From Thermoguttaceae bacterium (GTDB taxonomy: Bacteria > Planctomycetota > Planctomycetia > Pirellulales > Thermoguttaceae), in NCBI GenBank assembly GCA_017549085.1, contig JAFYVO010000387.1, positions 1-5,152 of the forward strand: a stretch of 5,152 bases of DNA, read 5' to 3'. Below the pieces are notes generated by a model. It worked only from the letters and a program-made list of their open reading frames with translations. It was not told the origin of the DNA and searched no databases. Below, one piece after another: positions 1 to 4,657 of the stretch. The translations under genes were made by a program, and so were the position numbers. Every line of letters begins with the position of its first letter. Position 1 is the first letter of the stretch.

Positions 1-675
1 CTCGAACAACTCGACGAACTGGACGGAATCGTTTTCGTCGGCGGCGGCGACCTCGACCCGCGCAACGACGGCTATATGTTGCACCCGTACACCCGTCCGA
101 TGCCGCCGCAACGCGAAAAATTCGACCGCGCCCTGATACGCGAAGTCGCGCGCCGTCGTCTTCCGGTTCTCGCGATCGGCGTCGGGATGCAGCTCCTCAA
201 CGTCGAGCAAGGGGGAGCCCTTTTCCTTCATATTCCGGACGATATTCCGCACGCCTTCCCGCACCGCGACCCGATGGATCCGTACCATCGCCACGGTCTC
301 GTCGTCGAAAAGAACTCGCTGCTTGACCGCGTTTACGGCGACAACGACGTCCGCGTTTCGAGCATGCACCATATGGCCGTCGACGACGTCGCTCCGAATT
401 TCCTCGTCTCGGCGCGTTGCCCGGGCGACAACGTCGTCGAAGCGATCGAATCGACTTACGAAGACTGGCTCGCCGTCGGCGTTCAGTTCCACCCGGAATC
501 GATCGCCGCGTCCGTTCTCGACCGTCGCATTTTCCACGAGTTTGTGAAAGGGGCGGCGATGTTCCGCGAAACGGGCCGCAATCCCTTTCTTTGGACGCCC
601 GTAAAACCGGAACGTTCCCAACATTCGGAAAAATCGCGTTCCAGCCATTATTCGGCGTCGGAAATCACGATCTGA
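1..675 (+). CDS. Class I glutamine amidotransferase-like protein (peptidase C26 / PuuD type), 5'-truncated, nucleophile Cys replaced by Gly
   Basis: The frame is open from base 1 and ends at TGA 673-675, giving 224 codons. By comparison with PuuD (about 254 aa) roughly 50-60 N-terminal residues lie outside the window. Family landmarks in order are the GGGDLDP loop (window codons 16-22), a nucleophile-elbow region reading LAIGVGMQLLN (57-67), QGG..FLHIPDD (69-79), a SSMHHMAV segment matching the family's NSxHHQAV, and VGVQFHPES carrying the His (bases 490-492) and Glu (496-498) of the class I triad. Active C26 members read ICRGMQ or similar at the elbow. Here the Cys position is Gly (GGC, 178-180) and the following Arg is Val, so the thiol nucleophile appears absent. 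Active PuuD hydrolyses gamma-glutamyl-GABA in the cytoplasm, but that reaction is unlikely here. The last 25 or so residues are polar and look disordered. The reading frame is intact and family positions around the lost Cys are kept, so a constrained non-catalytic or re-purposed protein is more likely than a decaying gene. Fold assignment is firm; function is unknown. Confidence 0.87.
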   Translation, partial: LEQLDELDGIVFVGGGDLDPRNDGYMLHPYTRPMPPQREKFDRALIREVARRRLPVLAIGVGMQLLNVEQGGALFLHIPDDIPHAFPHRDPMDPYHRHGLVVEKNSLLDRVYGDNDVRVSSMHHMAVDDVAPNFLVSARCPGDNVVEAIESTYEDWLAVGVQFHPESIAASVLDRRIFHEFVKGAAMFRETGRNPFLWTPVKPERSQHSEKSRSSHYSASEITI

Positions 676-684
676 GTCGTTTTT

Positions 685-722
685 CGGTTTCGCCCGCTTT
701 CTCGGCGAGAGCGGCGAAACCG
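685..722 (+). terminator. Strong hairpin 9 bases after the stop of the amidotransferase-like gene (terminator-like, no T tract)
   Basis: The arms CGGTTTCGCC...GGCGAAACCG are perfectly complementary and continue inward through GCT/AGC and CTC/GAG around a GGC loop, with one single-base and one two-base bulge. That makes 16 pairs in 38 bases. The position right after TGA suits transcription termination or 3'-end protection. The following bases (ccttgtcgac) are not T-rich, so this is not a canonical intrinsic terminator; the run of T lies before the hairpin instead. It could equally be an mRNA-stabilising 3' structure. Confidence 0.45.
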
Positions 723-855
723 CCTTGTCGACGCGCCCGTTTCCTATCGATCGGGCTCGTTCGGCGCTTGAAATCGGCGACTTTTCCCCAACGTTCGTTC
801 CCCTCGACTTTTCAGGCCCCTTATCCCGCCGTTGTCGCCAACGCGAACCTTTTTT

Positions 856-902
856 GCGTCGAACGTTCCGCGACGTTCGCCTTACGCGCCCTTTTATTTT
901 TT
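856..902 (+). terminator. Hairpin plus T-rich stretch upstream of the AnmK-like gene (terminator or leader attenuator)
   Basis: CGAACGT (860-866) and ACGTTCG (873-879) form a perfect 7-bp stem with a 6-base loop. GCGT (856-859) can also pair with ACGC (884-887) across a four-base bulge. A T-rich run with one interrupting A follows at 892-902. It lies about 180 bases after the previous stop and only about 28 bases before the next ribosome-binding site, so it could end transcription from upstream or act as an attenuator in the leader of the following gene. I see no clear promoter between it and the start at 940. Confidence 0.4.
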
Positions 903-929
903 CGTTCGTCGACACGTCGACTAAGAAAC

Positions 930-933
930 GGAG
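930..933 (+). promoter_or_regulatory. Ribosome-binding site for the AnmK-like gene
   Basis: GGAG sits 6 bases before ATG 940. It fixes that ATG as the start although the AnmK-like homology begins only about 16 residues later. Confidence 0.7.
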
Positions 934-939
934 CGTTCG

Positions 940-2256
940 ATGTTTTTTTTCAGAAATAAAACCCCGAATTCGTCGCCGTCCCTCCATTGGTTCGTCGGCG
1001 TTCACATTTCGTCGAAGGCGCGCAAACTCGAAGCGGCGCTCGTCGGCTTGGAAGGGTCGCGTCCCGGCGCGGGCGTCGTTCTCCCCAAAAGTATGTCGTT
1101 CGACCTGCCGGAGGAAATTTTCAAGGCTTTCGACGAACTGCGCGCCCAAGTCGACGCGGAGAGCGAAAAAAACGCCGACGCCGCGAACGTCGGTTCCGCG
1201 GACGCGCCGTCCGATTTAACCCAACTTTTCCAAATCCGCGTTATGTTGACGTCGCTCTTGACGGAAGCGATCGAGGCCCTTCTCGCGGAAACGGACGTTC
1301 GCCAAGACGAACTCGTCGCCGTCGCGATTAACGATCCCGGCGTCTGGACGCGCGCCGCCGCTTGGGACGCTCCGCCGACTCGTTACGGGCTCGCCGACGG
1401 CGCCCTTCTCGCGGAAAAAACCGGTTTGAACGTCGTCGACGCGTTCGTCGGCAAAGATTGGTCGACCGAAGGGCGCGGCCTTTCCGCGTTCGCGCTGCCG
1501 TATTGGATTTTGCTCGGCGGCTCCGAACGCGACCGTCTTCTGATCGACCTCGGCGAAACGGCGCGCTGGACGTACGTTCCGTCGTCGACGAACGACAAAA
1601 AATCTTGGACTCGCGTCGCTTTTCAGGAGGTCGTCCCCTGCGGTTCGCTCCTGAACGCGTTGACCGAAGCGACGACTAAAGGACAATCGCAACTCGACGT
1701 CGGCGGGCGCCTTTCCGTGCAAGGAAGCCGAAACGCCGAACTTCTCGACTTTTGGCGGGAAGCTCGACGGGCGCGGGGCAAGGAAGCCCTTCCGCCGCGT
1801 TATTTTTCGTCCCCCCTTTCCTCGACGCTCGACGCGCCGTTCTATTTGGAGGCCCTGCAAAAGGACGAAACTCGACGTTTCAACGCGCTCGACGCCCTTT
1901 GCACGGCGGCGCATTACGTCGCCGAGTCGATCGTCGAAAGCGTCGAGGCGAACGCCGCCCGCTTCAACGAGCCGTTCGACGTCGTCTTGACCGGCGCCGC
2001 GAAGCAAAACGGACTCCTGTTCAACCGACTTTCCGCCCTTTTTACGCCGCGCCAATTCCACTCGCTCGACGAGTTCGGTTTCCTCGAAGACTCGTTCGAC
2101 GCGGTCGCGGTCGCGATGTTGGGCGCGCTCTTCGCGGCGGGCGTTCCCGCTTCCCTTCCGCAACTGACCGGCTCGACGCGCGAAACGCTCCTTGGACGCG
2201 TCTCCCCCGGAACGCCGGAAAATTGGAAGCGTTTTTGGCAGTTTCGCATCGCTTGA
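940..2256 (+). CDS. Divergent AnmK-like protein (anhydro-N-acetylmuramic acid kinase fold), probable pseudokinase
   Basis: This is a complete 438-aa protein; typical AnmK is about 370 aa. It aligns along the AnmK family: FVGVHISSKARKLEAALVG (18-36) at the N-terminal phosphate loop, RYGLADGALLAEKTGLNVV (148-166), KDWSTEGRG (172-180) at the family's RxxDxAxGGQGAPL, RDRLLIDLGETARWTYVP (197-214) at LNIGGIANLTxLP, FDVVLTGAAKQNGLLFNRL (346-364) at the LxxGGGxxNPxLM stretch, and LPQLTGSTRETLLGRVSPG (406-424) at the C-terminus. AnmK splits and phosphorylates anhydro-MurNAc in cell-wall recycling. However, the signature GTSxDGxD reads HISSKARK, SHGQT reads INDPG, DTGPGN reads VPCGSL, and the GGG of the late loop reads GAA. 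An Asp (D173) is kept where the family has its conserved, probably catalytic-base Asp. Extra sequence includes an acidic, Ala-rich linker (70-92) and an insert near 275-300. ATP-dependent kinase activity looks unlikely; a sugar-sensing or structural role is possible but unproven. A T8 run follows the start codon. An intrinsic terminator lies downstream at 2346-2386. Confidence 0.85.
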   Translation: MFFFRNKTPNSSPSLHWFVGVHISSKARKLEAALVGLEGSRPGAGVVLPKSMSFDLPEEIFKAFDELRAQVDAESEKNADAANVGSADAPSDLTQLFQIRVMLTSLLTEAIEALLAETDVRQDELVAVAINDPGVWTRAAAWDAPPTRYGLADGALLAEKTGLNVVDAFVGKDWSTEGRGLSAFALPYWILLGGSERDRLLIDLGETARWTYVPSSTNDKKSWTRVAFQEVVPCGSLLNALTEATTKGQSQLDVGGRLSVQGSRNAELLDFWREARRARGKEALPPRYFSSPLSSTLDAPFYLEALQKDETRRFNALDALCTAAHYVAESIVESVEANAARFNEPFDVVLTGAAKQNGLLFNRLSALFTPRQFHSLDEFGFLEDSFDAVAVAMLGALFAAGVPASLPQLTGSTRETLLGRVSPGTPENWKRFWQFRIA

Positions 2257-2266
2257 CGCGTCGCGA

Positions 2267-2303
2267 GCGGTTAAACTCGACGCAATCGTCAAACTTTAAC
2301 CGC
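2267..2303. repeat. Inverted repeat GCGGTTAAA / TTTAACCGC just after the AnmK-like gene
   Basis: Perfect 9-bp arms at 2267-2275 and 2295-2303 are separated by 19 bases. The spacer contains its own short stem GACG-CAAT-CGTC (2279-2290), so the whole can fold into one long hairpin with internal loops. It begins 10 bases after TGA. No T tract follows, so it is either part of the 3' end structure ahead of the true terminator or a protein-binding dyad. Confidence 0.5.
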
Positions 2304-2345
2304 GTCCCGAGCGAAACGTCGCCGTCCTCGCCCCCTCTTCCCCAA

Positions 2346-2386
2346 GCCGTCGACCCGGGCCCCGAACGTCGACGGCCTTTTTATTT
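2346..2386 (+). terminator. Rho-independent terminator of the AnmK-like gene
   Basis: GCCGTCGAC (2346-2354) and GTCGACGGC (2368-2376) form a perfect 9-bp G+C-rich stem with a 13-base loop, followed at once by CTTTTTATTT. It lies about 90 bases after the stop codon. This is the clearest terminator in the window. Confidence 0.85.
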
Positions 2387-2475
2387 CTCCGCCTATTTTA
2401 TCCATTCCCCGCGTTTTATCTTTTTAAGAGAGGACAAGGCGTTATTACCGGCGCAAACCGCGCGACCATTAAACG

Positions 2476-2491
2476 TTTTTTCCGGAAAAAA
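2476..2491. repeat. Perfect 16-bp palindrome TTTTTTCCGGAAAAAA
   Basis: Six T, CCGG and six A form an exact palindrome in the spacer, 22 bases before the candidate -35 box. Outer segments AAACCG (from about 2456) and CGGTTT (2494-2499) add a looser second level of symmetry. The site could be an operator for a dimeric regulator or a bent, curved upstream element. No binding protein can be named. Confidence 0.5.
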
Positions 2492-2513
2492 GTCGGTTTT
2501 TATTCGCGTTCCC

Positions 2514-2542
2514 TTGTTTCGCGCGCCGATTTCGACTATATT
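2514..2542 (+). promoter_or_regulatory. Candidate sigma70-type promoter for the HIT protein gene
   Basis: TTGTTT (2514-2519, three of six consensus positions) and TATATT (2537-2542, five of six) are separated by an ideal 17 bases. The hexamers stand out from the G+C-rich background, and the element follows a terminator and precedes a gene start. Transcription would begin near 2549, giving a leader of about 145 bases that contains the 2578-2605 hairpin. Confidence 0.55.
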
Positions 2543-2577
2543 AATAGAAGAGACGTCGAGCGACGCGCCTAACGCCC

Positions 2578-2605
2578 TTAAACCGACGCGACGGCGCCGG
2601 TTTAA
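2578..2605 (+). promoter_or_regulatory. Leader hairpin TTAAACCG / CGGTTTAA upstream of the HIT gene
   Basis: Perfect 8-bp arms (2578-2585, 2598-2605) continue after one A-C mismatch into CGC/GCG and close on a GACG tetraloop. It would sit in the 5' untranslated RNA about 90 bases before the start codon. No T tract follows, so it is not a terminator. It may stabilise the RNA, affect translation, or be a DNA-level operator. It matches no riboswitch class known to me. Confidence 0.45.
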
Positions 2606-2685
2606 CCGATTCTAACGCGTTTAACGCCCGCCGCCGACGATTTTCCGCGTCTTTTCCTCAACATCAAGCGGTTTGCCGCCGCGAG

Positions 2686-2695
2686 AAAGCGCTTT
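2686..2695. repeat. 10-bp palindrome AAAGCGCTTT abutting the HIT start codon
   Basis: The exact palindrome ends on the base before ATG 2696 and occupies the spacer where a Shine-Dalgarno would end. The only purine-rich candidate is GAGA at 2683-2686. It may be an operator or chance. Confidence 0.35.
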
Positions 2696-3043
2696 ATGTC
2701 CGAAAAAACAATTTTTAAACGCATTATCGATAAAGAGATTCCGGCGTCGATCGTTTACGAAGACGACCTCTGCTTGGCGTTTCACGACGTCGCGCCGCAA
2801 GCGCCGGTTCACGTCCTCGTTATCCCGAAGAAAGAGCTGCGTTCGCTCGACGACGTCGAACCGGAAGACGCCCCGCTCATCGGGCATATCTTCGCCGTTA
2901 TTCGCCGTTTGGCGCGCGAACTCGGCGTCGCCGCAGAGGGGTACCGCGTCGTTTCGAACTGCGGTCAAAACGCGATGCAAACGGTTCCGCATCTCCACTT
3001 CCACCTGATCGGCGGACGCGGTTTCGCTTGGCCGCCGGGGTAA
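2696..3043 (+). CDS. hinT: HIT family protein, HINT branch (purine nucleoside phosphoramidase-like)
   Basis: This complete 115-aa protein matches the usual 110-120 aa of bacterial HINT proteins. It begins with the typical TIFKRIIDKEIPASIVYEDD (5-24), followed by CLAFHDVAPQAPVHVLVIPK (26-45), the SNCGQNAMQTVPHLHFHLIG run (87-106) and a C-terminal WPPG. The histidine triad is complete: H99, H101 and H103, with H103 the expected nucleophile that forms a nucleotidyl intermediate. The GGR...WPPG ending is diagnostic of the HINT/PKCI branch rather than Fhit or GalT. Family members are cytosolic homodimers that hydrolyse AMP-phosphoramidates such as AMP-lysine and clear aminoacyl-adenylates from tRNA synthetases. 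The start codon lacks a strong Shine-Dalgarno, but homology begins within five residues of it. A promoter and leader hairpin lie upstream. The dipeptidase gene follows after 89 bases on the same strand, so co-transcription is possible. The orthologue symbol rests on branch-level similarity only. Confidence 0.95.
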   Translation: MSEKTIFKRIIDKEIPASIVYEDDLCLAFHDVAPQAPVHVLVIPKKELRSLDDVEPEDAPLIGHIFAVIRRLARELGVAAEGYRVVSNCGQNAMQTVPHLHFHLIGGRGFAWPPG

Positions 3044-3132
3044 TTTCCGCCTCGCCTTATTTCCCCGAAACTGTCGATTAACGTCGCCGTCGTTATTTTT
3101 CGCGGCGCTTTAGAGAAAATACGTCCAAAAAG

Positions 3133-4536
3133 ATGAACGCAACCGACAAATATAACGATTATAAGCAATACATCGAAACGAACAAAGAAGCGTTTCTCGC
3201 GCAATGGTTCGACGCGCTCCGCATTCCGAGCGTCAGCGCCCAACGCGAACACAAAGACGACGTTCGCCGAATGGCCGATTGGCTCGTCTCCTTCATCCGC
3301 GAAAAGCTCGGGATGGAAGCGCGAACGATCGAAACCGCCGGCGCTCCGCTCGTTTACGGCGAATCCCCGAAAATCCCCGGCGCTCCGACCGTCCTGATTT
3401 ATGGCCATTACGACGTCCAGCCGGCCGAACCGTTCGAAGAATGGGTTTCGCCGCCGTTCGAGCCGACGATTCGCGACGAAAAAGTCTACTGCCGCGGCGC
3501 GAACGACGACAAAGGCCAATCTTGCGCGCATCTTTGCGGGCTCCAAACTTACTTGGCGGTCAACGGCTCTTTCCCGCTTCAAATCAAGTTCATCCTCGAA
3601 GGGGAGGAAGAAGTCGGGAGCGACGCGCTTTCGACCTTCCTGGAAGACGCGGCGAACCGCGAACTCCTCGCCTGCGACGCGATCGTCGTCAGCGACACGT
3701 CGGCGGCGGGCCCCGGAATCCCGGCGATCACTTACGGTCTGCGCGGCGTCGTCGGTTTCGAGTTGAAAGCGACCGGCCCGAATCGCGACCTTCACTCCGG
3801 CATTTACGGCGGTTCCGTCTACAACCCGGCGATCGCGCTGGCGAAGATTATCGACTCGATGATCGACGAAAACGGCAAGATCCAAATCCCCGGCTTTTAC
3901 GACGACGTCGCGGAAATTTCGCAACTGGAACGCGACGCGCTGGCCGGCAACCCGTTCGACGCGGAAGAAAATAAGGCGCAAATCGGGATCGACGCCGAGT
4001 TCGGCGAACCGGAATTCACGACGCTCGAACGCCGCGGCGCCCGTCCGTCTTTCGACGTCAACGGCCTGACCAGCGGTTACCAAGGCGAAGGGGGGAAAAC
4101 GATCATTCCGAGCTGGGCGTCGATGAAGTTCACCTTCCGCACCGTCCCGAACCAAGACCCGGAAAAGATTCGCGAAGGGCTCCGCGCTCACCTCGCGAAG
4201 GTTGCGCCGCCGGGAATCAAGATCGATCTGACCTGTTCGCAAGGTTCCGGCGGGATGTTGATTCCGCTCGACGGCCCGTTCATCGTCGCGGCGAGCGACG
4301 CTCTCGAGCGCGTTTACGGACGCCGCCCGCTCTTCGTTCGCGACGGCGGTTCGATTCCGATCGTCGCGAAGTTGCGTCAAAAGTTGAACGCCGAAGCGAT
4401 TTTGGTCGGTTTCGGGCTCGAAGACGACGGGATTCACTCGCCGAACGAAAAGTTCGACCTCCGCGCCTTCTTCGACGGCGTTCAAACGAGCGCGCTCCTT
4501 TGGGACGAGTTCGCGAAAATTTCGCTCGAAAAGTAG
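3133..4536 (+). CDS. M20 family metallo-dipeptidase (carnosinase/CNDP-like)
   Basis: This complete 467-aa protein is of normal length for M20 dipeptidases. The two-zinc catalytic domain is intact: H92 in YGHYDVQPAEP with the catalytic D94, bridging D125 in GANDDKGQ, E159 (general base) and E160 (ligand) in EGEEEVGS, D188 in VVSDTS, and H435 in IHSPNE. The lid/dimerisation domain, roughly residues 205-370, contains DLHSG with H221, which in CN2-type enzymes reaches into the partner's active site, and R336 in the FRTVPNQDP stretch. RDGGSIPI (403-410) forms the substrate carboxylate-binding loop. The best match is cytosolic non-specific dipeptidase, hydrolysing dipeptides in the cytoplasm; DapE and ArgE are less likely given the length and the GHYDVQP/DDKG signatures. 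There is no signal peptide. The Shine-Dalgarno is weak (AGAGA at 3112-3116 is too far, AAAAAG is adjacent), suggesting translation from an AT-rich leader or coupling with the upstream HIT gene. A terminator-like hairpin lies 32 bases downstream. Exact substrate is not determinable from sequence. Confidence 0.95.
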   Translation: MNATDKYNDYKQYIETNKEAFLAQWFDALRIPSVSAQREHKDDVRRMADWLVSFIREKLGMEARTIETAGAPLVYGESPKIPGAPTVLIYGHYDVQPAEPFEEWVSPPFEPTIRDEKVYCRGANDDKGQSCAHLCGLQTYLAVNGSFPLQIKFILEGEEEVGSDALSTFLEDAANRELLACDAIVVSDTSAAGPGIPAITYGLRGVVGFELKATGPNRDLHSGIYGGSVYNPAIALAKIIDSMIDENGKIQIPGFYDDVAEISQLERDALAGNPFDAEENKAQIGIDAEFGEPEFTTLERRGARPSFDVNGLTSGYQGEGGKTIIPSWASMKFTFRTVPNQDPEKIREGLRAHLAKVAPPGIKIDLTCSQGSGGMLIPLDGPFIVAASDALERVYGRRPLFVRDGGSIPIVAKLRQKLNAEAILVGFGLEDDGIHSPNEKFDLRAFFDGVQTSALLWDEFAKISLEK

Positions 4537-4568
4537 TTTAGCGTTCGCCTAAAATCGGCGACTTGCAA

Positions 4569-4625
4569 GCGTCCGCCGCCCTTCGTTCTCGCGACGCGGC
4601 GACGGACGCCCCTTTCTATTTCTTG
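4569..4625 (+). terminator. Terminator-like hairpin after the dipeptidase gene
   Basis: GCGTCCGCCGCC (4569-4580) pairs with GGCGACGGACGC (4598-4609) over 12 positions with one mismatch and a 17-base loop, followed by the pyrimidine-rich CCCTTTCTATTTCTT. It lies 32 bases after TAG. A smaller hairpin with TTTAG/CTAAA arms (4537-4541, 4549-4553) precedes it. It separates the HIT-dipeptidase unit from aat, although no promoter is obvious in the 33 bases that remain before the aat start. Confidence 0.65.
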
Positions 4626-4645
4626 CCCTTCCTTTCCCGCCCCTT

Positions 4646-4649
4646 GGAG
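4646..4649 (+). promoter_or_regulatory. Ribosome-binding site that decides the TTG start of aat
   Basis: GGAG lies 8 bases before TTG 4658. No in-frame ATG or GTG precedes the conserved FFPPVEAAESDGLLG segment at a workable position, so this site is the main reason for choosing the TTG. Confidence 0.65.
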
Positions 4650-4657
4650 TTCTCGAC

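Larger units (their letters stand above)
2257..2695. other. 439-base intergenic region with terminator, dyads and promoter
   Basis: No credible coding sequence is seen. The stretch is AT-richer than the flanking genes, with many T runs between 2377 and 2510. From left to right it holds a 9-bp dyad (2267-2303), an intrinsic terminator (2346-2386), a 16-bp A/T-flanked palindrome (2476-2491), a sigma70-like promoter (2514-2542), a leader hairpin (2578-2605) and a 10-bp palindrome touching the next start codon (2686-2695). The layout is what one expects between a transcript end and a new transcription unit. Confidence 0.7.

Noticed and set aside
1..675. Treating the amidotransferase-like gene as a pseudogene
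   Set aside because: The frame is intact and all other family positions are conserved. Loss of one catalytic residue is not evidence of gene decay.
771..783. 13-base word AAATCGGCGACTT repeated at 4552-4564
   Set aside because: In 5 kb of biased sequence a shared 13-mer is not surprising, and flanking bases differ. No repeat family is indicated.
1216..2292. 358-codon open frame on the minus strand opposite the AnmK-like gene
   Set aside because: Antisense shadow. The + strand frame has family-level similarity and a ribosome-binding site; this one has neither.
1752..2615. 287-codon + strand open frame overlapping the end of the AnmK-like gene and the spacer
   Set aside because: Arg- and Pro-rich out-of-frame translation that runs through the terminator and promoter. 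No motif supports it.
3044..3132. Possible terminator or promoter between the HIT and dipeptidase genes
   Set aside because: Only 4-5-bp stems (AACG/CGTT, CGCCG/CGGCG) and a short T run are present, and no well-spaced -35/-10 pair. Too weak to call.
3204..3974. Arg-rich 256-codon + strand frame inside the dipeptidase gene
   Set aside because: Out-of-frame shadow, with very high Arg content from CGN in a shifted register and no domain.
2965..4485. 506-codon open frame on the minus strand opposite the dipeptidase gene
   Set aside because: It is fully antisense to a gene with every M20 motif. Its translation is Arg/Val/Asp-rich without recognisable domains, and it arises from the codon bias of the + strand gene.
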